Part shown: in pieces, positions 41,895 through 51,119 of the stretch
Layout: every line of letters begins with the position of its first letter
Numbering within the stretch: position 1 is the stretch's first letter
Source: Lentzea aerocolonigenes
GTDB lineage: Bacteria > Actinomycetota > Actinomycetes > Mycobacteriales > Pseudonocardiaceae
NCBI RefSeq assembly: GCF_000955955.1
Contig: NZ_JYJG01000020.1
Coordinates: 55,789-119,788 of the forward strand
Length of the DNA stretch: 64,000 nucleotides
Direction: 5' to 3'
Translations under genes and position numbers: made by a program
The notes under the pieces: generated by a model
What the model was told of the DNA's origin: nothing
Database searches by the model: none
Seen by the model: only the letters and a program-made list of their open reading frames with translations

Positions 41895-42275
41895 GCCGCC
41901 ACCGAACGCGGCGGCCAGCCGGAGCCAGGGCGCGGCCTCGTCGGGCCGGCCCTGCCGCTCCAGCGTGCGCCCGAGCAGCAGGTGGGCGTAGTGCTCGACC
42001 GGGTCGCGGTCCACGATCACGCGCAGCTGCGCCTCGGCCTTGCCCAGCTGCGCCGAGTGGTAGTAGGCGCGGGCCAGCAGCAGGCAGAGATCCGTCTGGA
42101 AGGGCACTTCCCCGACGACCTCCGCGAGCAGCTGCGCGGCCTTGGCGTAGTCACGGGCCTCGAACAGCAGTTGTGCGCGTTCCCACTTGTCCGCCGCGCT
42201 CTCCACGTGCCCGTCGTCGAACAAATGCGTCGCGGTGACCCAGCGGTCCTCCGAGACCTGACCGAAGTCGTACAT
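41880..42275 (-). CDS. Small tetratricopeptide-repeat protein
   Basis: 131 residues from ATG at 42275 (GGGAGG upstream). Contains three TPR-like helical pairs: WERAQLLFEARDYAKAAQLLAEVV, LLARAYYHSAQLGKAEAQLRVIVDRDP and HLLLGRTLERQGRPDEAAPWLRLAAAFGG. Likely a cytosolic protein-interaction module. It stands alone; homologues are frequent in actinomycetes without assigned function. Confidence 0.8.
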   Translation of the reverse strand: MYDFGQVSEDRWVTATHLFDDGHVESAADKWERAQLLFEARDYAKAAQLLAEVVGEVPFQTDLCLLLARAYYHSAQLGKAEAQLRVIVDRDPVEHYAHLLLGRTLERQGRPDEAAPWLRLAAAFGGGLADV

Positions 42276-42309
42276 CCGAGCCTCCCTTCCGGACGCGTAC
42301 AACGCCGTC

Positions 42310-42330
42310 CGGCGGCAGGTATTCCCGCCG
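42310..42330 (-). terminator. Hairpin after the carboxylesterase gene
   Basis: CGGCGG (42310-42315) and CCGCCG (42325-42330) with a 9-base loop directly follow the esterase stop. An alternative pairing CCGGACG/CGTCCGG (42289-42312) overlaps it. Modest evidence. Confidence 0.45.
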
Positions 42331-43776
42331 TCAGAGCAACGGGAGCGGCTCGAACGAGCGGCCCTCCCAGAGCTGCCGCGATACCTCCTCCGGGTATGCG
42401 GTCACGGCATCCTCGACGTCGAACACCCGCGTCTGGCGGTCAGCGCCGTACGCAGGCCAGCCCGGATCGCCGTCGATCGCGAACCCCGACCACGCCGCCC
42501 GCATCCGCCCGGACACCTCCCACGCCACCGGCGTGATCTCGCCGAGCACCGCGGCCGCCTGGCCCCGGTCGATGTTGCCGAACACCATGGGCACGTCCAT
42601 GCCGTGGCACGCGCGGAAGATCTCCGTCGGCTCCCACGCCACCACGTAGACGTGCGCCCGGCCGCCCGCCGCCACCTGGGCTTCCGCCAGGTGCAGCGAC
42701 GGCATCCGGAACAGCCAGTCCGAGCACACCAGCTCGAACAGCTCCCCCGGCGCCAGGTCCGGATACGCGAGGCCGGGCGCGAACACCTCCAGCGCCTCCG
42801 CCGCCTGGTCGGCGGTCACGTTGCCCACCAAGCCTTCCAGCACCGACAGCAACCGCTGCTCGTGACGCGTGTGCCCGGCGATCAGCTCGACGTCCCGCGC
42901 CGAACCCGAAGCCACCGCCTGCCACGGCGAGACCGGCAGCACGTCGCCGTCGACGACCGGGGCGAACGGGATCTGCTTGTGCGCGGCCTGCCCCCAGCGG
43001 CCGGCGAACTGCCCGATCTTGGCCATCACCTCGTCCCCGGCGGACGGCAGCAACTCCGGTTCCACAGTGGACAGATCCTCGACCGTCGGACGCAGACCGA
43101 GTTCGGCGGCGCACGTGGCAGCGATGTCGGCGGCCAGCTCCGGCGTGAAGAACGTGCCGGGCACGCTGCTCGCGATCGCCCGGTGGAACAGCCCAGCCGC
43201 CCGCGGCATCGCCAGCAGTGCCGCGACCGAGCCACCACCGGCGGACTGGCCGAAGATCGTCACACGCGCCGGATCCCCGCCGAACGCCCGGATGTCAGCG
43301 CTCACCCACTCCAGCGCGGCGACCTGATCGAGCAGGCCGCGGTTGGCAGGAGCGCCCTCGATCTGCGCGAATCCCTCGATCCCCACGCGGTAGTTGAACG
43401 TGACCAGCACGACCCCGTCCAACGCCAGCCGAGTGCCGTCGTACTCGGGCAGACCGGACATGCCTACCGCGTAGGCGCCGCCCTGGATCCACACCATGAC
43501 CGGCAGATCACCGGAAACGTCGGGCGACCAGACGTTCACGGTCAGCCAGTCGTGCCCGGCCACGCCCATGCCGTCCATCCCGAAGAACCCGGCTTGCGGT
43601 GGCGGTGGACCGAACTCCGAGGCGTCCCGGACGCCCTCCCACGCGGCAGCCGGCCGGGGTGCGGCGAACCGCAGCGCACCCACCGGAGCCGCGGCGAACG
43701 GGATGCCGCGGAACACCGCGACACCCGATTCCATAGCGCCCCGAACCATTCCACCGCTGACGCGAACCTCGACCAT
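42331..43776 (-). CDS. Type-B carboxylesterase
   Basis: 481 residues from ATG at 43776; a much longer frame upstream is only the shadow of the neighbouring gene. GIPFAAAPVGALRF and LTVNVWSP at the N-terminus, catalytic serine in FGQSAGGGSVA (about residue 180) and a late FRACHGMDVPMVFG with the catalytic histidine. No signal peptide. Hydrolyses carboxyl esters; real substrate unknown. Same strand as the quinone oxidoreductase gene upstream, 50 bases apart. Confidence 0.9.
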   Translation of the reverse strand: MVEVRVSGGMVRGAMESGVAVFRGIPFAAAPVGALRFAAPRPAAAWEGVRDASEFGPPPPQAGFFGMDGMGVAGHDWLTVNVWSPDVSGDLPVMVWIQGGAYAVGMSGLPEYDGTRLALDGVVLVTFNYRVGIEGFAQIEGAPANRGLLDQVAALEWVSADIRAFGGDPARVTIFGQSAGGGSVAALLAMPRAAGLFHRAIASSVPGTFFTPELAADIAATCAAELGLRPTVEDLSTVEPELLPSAGDEVMAKIGQFAGRWGQAAHKQIPFAPVVDGDVLPVSPWQAVASGSARDVELIAGHTRHEQRLLSVLEGLVGNVTADQAAEALEVFAPGLAYPDLAPGELFELVCSDWLFRMPSLHLAEAQVAAGGRAHVYVVAWEPTEIFRACHGMDVPMVFGNIDRGQAAAVLGEITPVAWEVSGRMRAAWSGFAIDGDPGWPAYGADRQTRVFDVEDAVTAYPEEVSRQLWEGRSFEPLPLL

Positions 43777-43826
43777 GCGCGGATCGTCGCCCCTGCACCC
43801 CCGGCAACGCCACGCAATTTCCGGCG

Positions 43827-44795
43827 TCAGGCCGTGACGACGACCTTCGCGCGGGCGTGCTCCAGTTCGACGTGCCGGATCGCGTCGGGCGCGTCGGTCA
43901 GCGGATAGGTCCGCTCGATCACCGGCACCAGTTCCCCGGACTCGGCGAGGTCGCGCAACGCGGCCAGGTTCTCCTTGCTGGGCTTGGCTTCCAGCACCAC
44001 GAGCCGCTGCCGGGTGAACGACCGGATCAGCTTGGCCTGAACCATCAACCGGTAAGGGCCGAACAACACCCCGCCGGTGAACGTGCCTCCCCCGGACAGC
44101 ACCAGCGTCCCGTCCGGCGTCAGCACGCTGCGCAACGAGCTCATCGACCTGTTCCCCACCAGGTCGAAGACCATGTCGTAACGCTCGGAACCGTGCGTGA
44201 AGTCCTCGGCCTTGTAATCGATCACATGATCCGCACCCGCCGACCGCACCTGCTCGACGTTGCGCGTGGAGCACACCCCGGTCACGACGGCCTTGCGCGC
44301 CTTGGCGATCTGCACCGCCATCAGCCCCACCCCGCCGGACGCGCCGTTGATCAGCACCTTCTGCCCGGCCTGCAACTCCCGCAGCCCCATCCACGCCGTG
44401 TTGCCCGCCAGCGGCAGCGTCGCCGTCTGCTCGAACGACAGGTTCGACGGCTTGCGCTCCACCAGGTGCGCCGGCACCCGCACGTACTCGGCGAAGGACC
44501 CCGAGACCTCGCCGAACACCTCGTCCCCCACTCGCAGCAACCCGTTCACGCCGGCCCCGGCCGACTCGATCACACCCGCGAAGTCCATACCGCGGATCCG
44601 CGACTTCGGCCCGCGCAGCCCCAGGAACAACCGCGCGAAGTACGGGTCTCCGCGCATGATGTGCCAGTCGGCGGCGTTCACCGACGACGCCCGCACCCGC
44701 ACGAGCACCTCACCGGCGGCCGGCACCGGCCGTTCGACCTCACGCAGCTCCAACACGTCCGCCGAGCCGTATCTGTCCTGGACGATCGCCTTCAT
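43827..44795 (-). CDS. Zinc-independent NAD(P)-dependent quinone oxidoreductase
   Basis: 322 residues from ATG at 44795 (MKAIVQDRYGSADVLEL). MDR family: DWHIMRGDPYFARLFLGLRGP, RIRGMDFAGVIE, VLINGASGGVGLMAVQIAKA (nucleotide-binding site around residue 150) and no zinc-binding cysteine block. Probably a NADPH-dependent quinone or enone reductase acting in the cytosol. Confidence 0.88.
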   Translation of the reverse strand: MKAIVQDRYGSADVLELREVERPVPAAGEVLVRVRASSVNAADWHIMRGDPYFARLFLGLRGPKSRIRGMDFAGVIESAGAGVNGLLRVGDEVFGEVSGSFAEYVRVPAHLVERKPSNLSFEQTATLPLAGNTAWMGLRELQAGQKVLINGASGGVGLMAVQIAKARKAVVTGVCSTRNVEQVRSAGADHVIDYKAEDFTHGSERYDMVFDLVGNRSMSSLRSVLTPDGTLVLSGGGTFTGGVLFGPYRLMVQAKLIRSFTRQRLVVLEAKPSKENLAALRDLAESGELVPVIERTYPLTDAPDAIRHVELEHARAKVVVTA

Positions 44796-44897
44796 CGCGG
44801 CCTCCCTCGCTTGCCGCAGAAGGTATGTCGCGCCGGCGGCCGCCCACATCAGGGACGACCCCTAGGGCGGCCACCCGATGTCTCCCGACGACGAAGC

Positions 44898-44931
44898 GCG
44901 CGGAACACCGGCTCTCGTCGGCGTTCCGCGC
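44898..44931 (-). terminator. Hairpin after the VOC operon
   Basis: A 13-base stem with one mismatch (44898-44910 against 44919-44931) and an 8-base loop follows the stop of the last gene of the VOC-flavoprotein-VOC operon. Nothing else notable lies between here and the quinone oxidoreductase start. Confidence 0.7.
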
Positions 44932-44948
44932 AGCGCTTCCGTCCAGAA

Positions 44949-45554
44949 CTACAGCGGCAGCTCCTGGCCCGTCTGCTCCTTGACCAGGTACTCGGCGTAC
45001 CAGTCGGGCCAGTTCTCGTCGAACGCGCCGCCGTTGCGCTTCTCGTGCTCGCCGTGGGCCAACGCCGCGCGGCGCAACGCCGAAGCCAGGTCGGTGATCG
45101 ACGCGTAGGTCGTGTCGTCGGCGTCGACGCGTCCGGGCAGGCGGGTCGTGACCTCCTGCAGGATCCACAGGTTGCCGTCCGGGTCGGCGAACTCGGCGCG
45201 CGAGAAGTAGCTGCGGCGCTCCGGGTCCACGCCCTCGACCGGGCCGTCCGGACCACCGTGGTAGACCGGGCCGACCTTGACGCCGGCGGCGAGCAACGCC
45301 TCGTGCGTCTCGACGATGTCGTTCACGATCAGGAAGTGCCGGCCCGAACCGGGTGCGGCGGTCGTGACGCCCTCACCGAAGTGGATGGACGCGTTGGAGC
45401 CGTTCGGGGTGAACTGCACGACCCACGGCGGGGTGACGTCGAGCCTCCAGCCCAGGTGGCTGTAGAACTCCTTGGCGCGCTCGACGTCCGTGACGCCGAT
45501 GACGGTCACTTCGAGCTTCATGTCGATCGCAGTGAGATCTTTTGGCTGGTTCAT
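44949..45554 (-). CDS. VOC-family protein with C-terminal extension
   Basis: 201 residues from ATG at 45554, overlapping the flavoprotein stop by 4 bases. Two beta-alpha-beta-beta-beta halves: VTVIGVTDVERAKEFYSHLGWRLDV and FADPDGNLWILQEVTTRLPGRV. A 60-residue helical tail follows with HGEHEKRNGGAFDENWPDWYAEYLV, absent from the paralogue at the other end of the operon. Glyoxalase/dioxygenase superfamily; substrate unknown. Its metal ligands cannot be confirmed by eye. Confidence 0.85.
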   Translation of the reverse strand: MNQPKDLTAIDMKLEVTVIGVTDVERAKEFYSHLGWRLDVTPPWVVQFTPNGSNASIHFGEGVTTAAPGSGRHFLIVNDIVETHEALLAAGVKVGPVYHGGPDGPVEGVDPERRSYFSRAEFADPDGNLWILQEVTTRLPGRVDADDTTYASITDLASALRRAALAHGEHEKRNGGAFDENWPDWYAEYLVKEQTGQELPL

Positions 45555-46891
45555 TTCGCTACTTCCTCTGCCAGGTCGCGGAGGCCGTTGAGGAACGCCT
45601 CGGAGAAGGTGGGAAACGGTTGGATGACGTCGAGCAGCACGGACAGCGGGACCTTCGCGCGGATCGCGAGGGTGGCCTGCTGGAGCCACTCGCCTGCCTC
45701 GGGGCCGATGGCGGAGGCGCCCGTGAGGACTTCGCCGTCGGAGACGAGGGTCAGGAAGCCGGGCCGCGTGGCGTACTCACGGGTGTAGGTGGCCGTTCGC
45801 GCGACGCCGGACAGGTGGGCGGTTGCGGTGTACTTTCCTTCTGCTGCACCGACCGCGGCGACCTGCGGGTCGGTGAACACGACTCGCGGGACGGCGCTGT
45901 AGTCCACTTCGGACGGCGTGCCGAGGATGTTCGCGGCGGCGACTCGGCCCTGGTACTTGCCGGCGTGGGTCAGGTTCCACTGGCCCGTGACGTCGCCGAC
46001 CGCCCAGATCCCGGGAGCCACGTTCATCCGCTCGTCGGTTTCCAGGCCGTGCGGATTCGGTTCGATGCCAACGGTTTCGAGCCCGATGCCGTTGACCCGC
46101 GGACGCCTGCCGGTGGCGACGAGGAGCTTGTCGCCGCGCAACTGGGTGCCGTCCTCGAGGTCGAGCACGTACTCGTTGTTGTCGTACCCGGCTTTGGTGA
46201 CGTGGCGGCCGAGGTACAGCTCCACTCCGGTCAGCGCTTCACCGAGTGCCCGGCCGACCGCCTCCGGTTCGCGGGGCAGCAACCGGTCCGCGCCCTCGAC
46301 CAGCGCGACCTCGGACCCGAGCCGCTGGAACGCCTGCGCCATCTCGACACCCACCGGTCCGCCGCCGAGGATCAGCAGCCTGCCGGGGATCTCCTTGACG
46401 CCGGTGGCCTCGCGGTTCGTCCACACGTCCAGGTCGCGCAAGCCGGGAATCGGCGGGATGAACGCTTCGGAGCCCGTCGCGAGCACGATGTGGTCGGCCG
46501 TGTAGGTCTGGTCGCCGACCGCGACGGTGTTCGGGCCGGCGATCCGGCCGTCTCCGCGCAGTACGTCGATCCCGGCGTCCCGGGCCCACTTCTCGCCGCC
46601 CGCATCGTCGTAGGACGAGACCATGAAGTCCCGCCACGCCAACGCCGCCTCGACGTCGATCGGCCCGCTGATCGCCTCACGCGCACCGGGAACGTCCTGC
46701 GCTGCCGCCACTGCCTCGCCGGGCCTGAGCAACGTCTTGGACGGGATGCACGCCCAGAACGAGCATTCGCCACCGAGCAGTTCGCGCTCGACGATCGCGA
46801 CACGGAGTCCTCCGTCGGCGACGGCGGCGGCGAAGTGCTCGCCGGGTGATCCGCCGCCGATGACGATGACGTCGTAGTTGTTCACGTTCAC
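45551..46891 (-). CDS. FAD-dependent disulfide reductase-family protein
   Basis: 446 residues. FAD motif VIVIGGGSPGEHFA, redox-active pair in GGECSFWACIPSK (CxxxxC), NAD(P) motif LLILGGGPVGVEMAQAF and second FAD motif GIWAVGDVTG. This is the mercuric/dihydrolipoamide reductase family. The C-terminal dimer motif usually reads HPTxSE with an active-site histidine; here it is FPTFSEAF, so the acid-base histidine is missing. Flanked by two VOC genes in one overlapping run. Possibly a quinone or thiol reductase with altered chemistry. Confidence 0.85.
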   Translation of the reverse strand: MNVNNYDVIVIGGGSPGEHFAAAVADGGLRVAIVERELLGGECSFWACIPSKTLLRPGEAVAAAQDVPGAREAISGPIDVEAALAWRDFMVSSYDDAGGEKWARDAGIDVLRGDGRIAGPNTVAVGDQTYTADHIVLATGSEAFIPPIPGLRDLDVWTNREATGVKEIPGRLLILGGGPVGVEMAQAFQRLGSEVALVEGADRLLPREPEAVGRALGEALTGVELYLGRHVTKAGYDNNEYVLDLEDGTQLRGDKLLVATGRRPRVNGIGLETVGIEPNPHGLETDERMNVAPGIWAVGDVTGQWNLTHAGKYQGRVAAANILGTPSEVDYSAVPRVVFTDPQVAAVGAAEGKYTATAHLSGVARTATYTREYATRPGFLTLVSDGEVLTGASAIGPEAGEWLQQATLAIRAKVPLSVLLDVIQPFPTFSEAFLNGLRDLAEEVAK

Positions 46892-47334
46892 ACACGTCCC
46901 GGAAGGCGCGTCGTGACCTCCTGCAACACCCAGCCGTTGCCGTCGGGGTCGCTGAACGAGGCGAACGAGCCGTAGCTGGCGCGGTCGGAGGCAGGACCGT
47001 CGACCCGGCCCTCGGTCCCCGCGTGGTGGAAGACGCCGGTCTTGTCGTGGAAGATCTCGCTGACCTCGACACCGCGGCCGATCAGGTCCTCACGGGCGGC
47101 CACGATGTCGTCGACGATCAGGTGCAGGCCCTCGGCGCTGCCCGGTGCCGCGTTCGTGACGCCGCTGCCGAAGATGATCGACGCGGGCGAGCCGGGCGGG
47201 GTGAGCTGGGTGAGGCGGTAGCCCTCGTCGTTCGCGAACTCGGCGTCGAACCGCCAGCCCAGCGTCTTGTAGAAGTGGATCGCGCGGTCGACGTCGCTGA
47301 CCGGGATGACCGCCACCTCGAACTTGAAGTCCAT
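46888..47334 (-). CDS. VOC-family protein, short paralogue
   Basis: 148 residues from ATG at 47334. VAVIPVSDVDRAIHFYKTLGWRFDAEF and FSDPDGNGWVLQEVTTRLPGRV parallel the VOC protein at 44949, with identical LQEVTTRLPGRV, but it stops there and lacks the helical tail. First gene of the operon, overlapping the flavoprotein by 4 bases. Divergent from the LAL regulator. Confidence 0.88.
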   Translation of the reverse strand: MDFKFEVAVIPVSDVDRAIHFYKTLGWRFDAEFANDEGYRLTQLTPPGSPASIIFGSGVTNAAPGSAEGLHLIVDDIVAAREDLIGRGVEVSEIFHDKTGVFHHAGTEGRVDGPASDRASYGSFASFSDPDGNGWVLQEVTTRLPGRV

Positions 47335-47377
47335 CTGAGTTCGTCTCCTTCGTTTCGGTAACTCGAGATTGCTCCCG

Positions 47378-47411
47378 CCAGGGGGTGCTTCGAACCCGTG
47401 GAACCCCCTGG
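47378..47411. promoter_or_regulatory. Inverted repeat between the VOC operon and the LAL regulator
   Basis: CCAGGGGGT (47378-47386) and ACCCCCTGG (47403-47411) are exact inverse copies separated by 16 bases, in the 105-base gap between divergent genes. A likely site for the LuxR-type regulator encoded at 47440. Confidence 0.55.
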
Positions 47412-47439
47412 TCGATCCCCGGCACGTAGGCTCGGACCC

Positions 47440-50088
47440 GTGTCGGACGATCTCCTGGGCAGACGCACAGAGGGCGAGCAGCTGGACCGCCTGTTGACGC
47501 AGGCCAGGTCGGGTACGGGCCAGGTGCTGGTGCTGCGGGGCGAGGCCGGGATCGGCAAGACCGCGCTGCTCGACCACGTGTCGGCGCGGGCTGCTGGGTT
47601 CCGGGTCACCCGAGCCGCAGGCGTCGAGGCGGAGAGCGCGTTCCCGTACGCGGGCCTGCACCAGCTGTGCGTGCCGTTCCTCGACCGGCTCGACAAGCTG
47701 CCCGCACCCCAGCGCGAGGCCCTGGGCACCGCGTTCGGGATGGCCGCCGGGCCTCGGCCGACGCGGTTCATGGTGGGTCTGGCGGTGCTGACGCTGCTCG
47801 CCGAGGTCGCCGACGAGCAGCCGCTGGTGTGCCTGGTCGACGACGCGCAGTGGCTCGACTCGATGTCGTCCGCGGTGCTCGGGTTCGTCGCGCGCAGGCT
47901 GCTGGCCGAACGGATCGCGCTGGTCTTCGTGCTGCGCGAGAGCAACGACTACCTCGACGGGCTGCCGGAGCTGTTCGTGCGCGGCCTGGACGACGCGGAC
48001 GCCCGCGCGTTGCTGGAGTCGGTGATCAAGGGGCCGGTGGACGGGCGGGTGCGCGACCGGATCGTCGCCGAGGCCCGCGGCAACCCGCTCGCGTTGCTGG
48101 AACTGCCGCGCGAGGTGGCCGACGGGCTGGATCCTGGGCCGCTGACCAGCCGGATCGAGCAGAGCTTCGTCCGGCAGATCGAATCGCTGCCGCTGGACAC
48201 ACGGCAGCTGTTGCTCACCGCCGCCGCGGAACCGCTCGGTGACGCGACGCTGTTGTGGCGTGCGGCCGGGCTGCTCGGGCTCGGCGCCGACCCGGCCGCC
48301 GCAGCGGTGGGAACCGGGCTGATCGAGTTCGGCGCTCGGGTCCAGTTCCGGCATCCGCTGGTGCGGTCGGCCGTGTACCGGTCTGCGTCCACTGTGGACC
48401 GGCAGCGCGTGCACCGGGCGCTGGCCGACGTGACGGACGCGGCGATCGACCCGGACCGCCGTGCGTGGCACCGGGCCCAGGCCACCACCTCACCGGACGA
48501 AGAAGTCGCCGGGGATCTGGAGAACACGGCTTCACGAGCGCAGGCCCGTGGTGGTCTGCTGGCCGCCGCCGCGTTCCTCGAACAGGCCGCCGTCCTCACC
48601 CCGGAACCGGGCCGCCGCGCCGACCGTGAGCTCGCCGCCGCCCGTGCCAAGCGCGACGCGGGTGCGTTGGACGCGTCGTTGCGGCTGCTTTCCGCAGTCG
48701 AGGCCGGTCCGCCGGACGAGCGCCGCAGTGCCGAGATCGAGCACCTGCGCGGGCACATCGCGTTCGACCAGCGCCGGGTCGCCGAGGCCGCTCCCCTGCT
48801 GTTCAGCGCCGCTCGCCGGCTGACCCCGTTCAACCGCGACCTCGCTCGTGAAACGCACCTGGAGGCGTTGTCGGCGGCCATCTGGGCCGGTTCACCGCTG
48901 GCAGACGCGGCTCGAACGGCTCCCCCGGCGCGCACTCCGCCGTGTGCTCTGGACCTGGTGCTCGAAGCTCTGGCGACCCGCATCACCGCGGGCTACGCGG
49001 AATCCGTACCGCACATGGCCCGCGCGCTGGACGAGGTGCGGGCGCTGAAGGTCGGTGCCGAGGACGTCAGCCGCCTGCCGTGGCTCTTCGGCAACCGCGC
49101 GGGCGGGATCATCGCGACGGAGATGTGGGACTTCGAGACGCGGCGTGCGTTCGCCGGACAGCAGGTCCGCCTGTCCCGTGACGCGGGCGCGTTGGTCCAG
49201 CTGCAGTTCGCGCTGAACTTCTTGGCGGACAACGAACTCCTGGCCGGCGAACCCGCGGCCGCGCAGGCGTTGATCGAGGAGGACCAGCGGATCTCCGAGG
49301 TCACCGGCACACCACCGGTCTCCTACGCCGTCCTGCTGCAGGCCGCGTACCGGGGTGAGGATCTGGCGACTGCCGCCGGCGCGCAAGCACGTGCCGACGG
49401 GCAGGGACGGCTGGCCACCATCGCGGACTGGACGCTCGCGATCCTCCACAACGGACTCGGCCGCCACGACCTGGCCCGCGACGCCGCCCTCCGCGTCGGC
49501 GACTCCCTGGTCTACACGTGCTTGGCGACCTCGGAACTGGCCGAGGCCGCCTCGCGCACGGGTGATGCCGCCTTGGTCGCGGAAGCGCTGGAGCGTTCAG
49601 AAGCCTGGGTCGACACCGGGTGGTCGTCGGGCATCAAGGCACGGCTGCGCGGGTTGAACGGGGACTCCGCCGGCTTCCGCGACTCCATCGGCCACTTCGC
49701 GGGCACCGGTTTGCGCACTGAGCTGGCACGCGCACACCTGCTGTACGGCGAATGGCTGCGCCGAGAAGGCCAACGCGTTGAGGCCCGCGACCACTTGCGC
49801 ACGGCCCACGAGATGCTGACGGCGTGTGGCATGCCGACGTTCGCCGAGAGGGCCTGGCGAGAACTGCAGGCCACCGGTGAGACCGCTCGCAAGCGCAGCG
49901 CCGAGCCCACCGACGAGCTGACCGCGCAGGAGTACCAGATCGCGAGGCTGGCGCGCGAGGGCTACTCGAACCCGGAGATCGGAACCCGCCTGTTCATCAG
50001 CCCGCGCACGGTGGAATGGCACCTGCGCAAGGTGTTCGGCAAGCTCGGCGTGACCTCGCGCCGCCAGCTCCGCGATGCTGCTTTCTAG
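47440..50088 (+). CDS. LAL-type LuxR transcriptional regulator (large ATP-binding)
   Basis: 882 residues from GTG at 47440. N-terminal AAA-type ATPase: LLGRRTEGEQLDRLL, Walker A RGEAGIGKTALL (about residue 35) and Walker B LVCLVDDAQWLD (about 130). A long helical, TPR-like middle follows. The last 65 residues are a LuxR helix-turn-helix: LTAQEYQIARLAREGYSNPEIGTRLFISPRTVEWHLRKVFGKLGV. ATP binding and a ligand or partner probably gate DNA binding. Divergent from the VOC operon, its likely target. Its stop shares CTAG with the convergent HAF gene. Confidence 0.9.
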   Translation: MSDDLLGRRTEGEQLDRLLTQARSGTGQVLVLRGEAGIGKTALLDHVSARAAGFRVTRAAGVEAESAFPYAGLHQLCVPFLDRLDKLPAPQREALGTAFGMAAGPRPTRFMVGLAVLTLLAEVADEQPLVCLVDDAQWLDSMSSAVLGFVARRLLAERIALVFVLRESNDYLDGLPELFVRGLDDADARALLESVIKGPVDGRVRDRIVAEARGNPLALLELPREVADGLDPGPLTSRIEQSFVRQIESLPLDTRQLLLTAAAEPLGDATLLWRAAGLLGLGADPAAAAVGTGLIEFGARVQFRHPLVRSAVYRSASTVDRQRVHRALADVTDAAIDPDRRAWHRAQATTSPDEEVAGDLENTASRAQARGGLLAAAAFLEQAAVLTPEPGRRADRELAAARAKRDAGALDASLRLLSAVEAGPPDERRSAEIEHLRGHIAFDQRRVAEAAPLLFSAARRLTPFNRDLARETHLEALSAAIWAGSPLADAARTAPPARTPPCALDLVLEALATRITAGYAESVPHMARALDEVRALKVGAEDVSRLPWLFGNRAGGIIATEMWDFETRRAFAGQQVRLSRDAGALVQLQFALNFLADNELLAGEPAAAQALIEEDQRISEVTGTPPVSYAVLLQAAYRGEDLATAAGAQARADGQGRLATIADWTLAILHNGLGRHDLARDAALRVGDSLVYTCLATSELAEAASRTGDAALVAEALERSEAWVDTGWSSGIKARLRGLNGDSAGFRDSIGHFAGTGLRTELARAHLLYGEWLRREGQRVEARDHLRTAHEMLTACGMPTFAERAWRELQATGETARKRSAEPTDELTAQEYQIARLAREGYSNPEIGTRLFISPRTVEWHLRKVFGKLGVTSRRQLRDAAF

Positions 50089-51077
50089 TCCCACTTCACG
50101 GCAGTCAGCGGCGAGTAGTACTCGCCGGTGTAGCCGACGATCACGCCGTTGTTGTTGATGCTGACGGCTTCGGCCTTGCGCGCGCCGTCCGGTCGGCCGA
50201 GGTCGGTCTCGGTGCCGTCGGCGTCCCAGCGCTTCGGGAAGTTGTCCGACGTCGTGACGGTGGTGAAGCCGACCGCCACACCGTGGTCGTTGATGCCGCG
50301 CGGGTGGGTGTTGCCGTGGCCGTACATCGTGACGATCTTGCCGTCGATGTCCCAGCGTACGCCGGCCACACCGTAGTTGTTCTTGGTGTAGGCCTCGCCG
50401 ACGACCTCACCGTGCCGGTTCACAGCCCGGGCGTAGCTGGTGTTGCCGCCGTCCAGGTCGGCGAGCTCGGTCACCGTGCCGTCGGGGTTCCAGCGAACCG
50501 CCCTGGTGATGAAGCCACCCAGGACGTACCCGACCGCGTAGCCGTTCGACGCGCCGGTCACCAGGCCCCAGTTCATCCCGCTGGGCAGGGGCAGCCTGGT
50601 GAGCGCGCCGGTAGCGTCCCACTTCACCGGGAGCTGCGGGTTGTTGTCGTCGGTCACGACTCCGTAGACGGTGCCGTTGTCGTCGATCGCCACGCCGGCC
50701 GCGCGGGCGTAGCCGGGGTACAAGTCGAGCACCTGGTACGTGCCGTCCGGGTTGAACCGGGTGGCCCGGCTGCTCACCCACGGCTCGAAGCTGCTGCCCG
50801 CCATCACACCGCTGTTGTTGATGGACGCCAGCCTGGTCTCCAGTCCTGCGGGCCCGGCCACCTCCGCGGGCAGACCGTCGTACTTCACCCCGCGCTCGGG
50901 CTTGCCGTCGGCACGGGATCTGCCGACCACCACGCCCGCGTCGTTGATCGCCTGCGCGGAGTGCCACGTGCCGCCGTCCAGACCACCGAGGTCAGTGGTG
51001 GCCGCGTGTGCCGGCGTCGTGACGACGACCGTCGCCAGAAGTGCTGCGGACAGGCTGAAGCCCAGCCGTCGACTCAT
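50085..51077 (-). CDS. Secreted HAF-repeat protein
   Basis: 330 residues from ATG at 51077 (GGGGGG six bases upstream). A signal peptide ends at AHAA (about residue 24). The rest consists of about seven repeats of the form AxxINDxGxVVGxSxxxDGxxRAVxWD, for example INDAGVVVGRS, INNSGVMAGSS, INDHGVAVGF and INNNGVIVGY. This is the extracellular HAF pattern and should fold as a beta-propeller-like repeat. Function unknown. Confidence 0.83.
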   Translation of the reverse strand: MSRRLGFSLSAALLATVVVTTPAHAATTDLGGLDGGTWHSAQAINDAGVVVGRSRADGKPERGVKYDGLPAEVAGPAGLETRLASINNSGVMAGSSFEPWVSSRATRFNPDGTYQVLDLYPGYARAAGVAIDDNGTVYGVVTDDNNPQLPVKWDATGALTRLPLPSGMNWGLVTGASNGYAVGYVLGGFITRAVRWNPDGTVTELADLDGGNTSYARAVNRHGEVVGEAYTKNNYGVAGVRWDIDGKIVTMYGHGNTHPRGINDHGVAVGFTTVTTSDNFPKRWDADGTETDLGRPDGARKAEAVSINNNGVIVGYTGEYYSPLTAVKWD

Positions 51078-51119
51078 CAGAAACCCCCCAGAGTTCACAA
51101 ATCGAGCACGGCCACCGTA

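Noticed and set aside
42331..44394. 687-codon frame extending the carboxylesterase upstream into the quinone oxidoreductase gene
   Set aside because: The extension is the off-frame of the oxidoreductase; the esterase family start matches the ATG at 43776.
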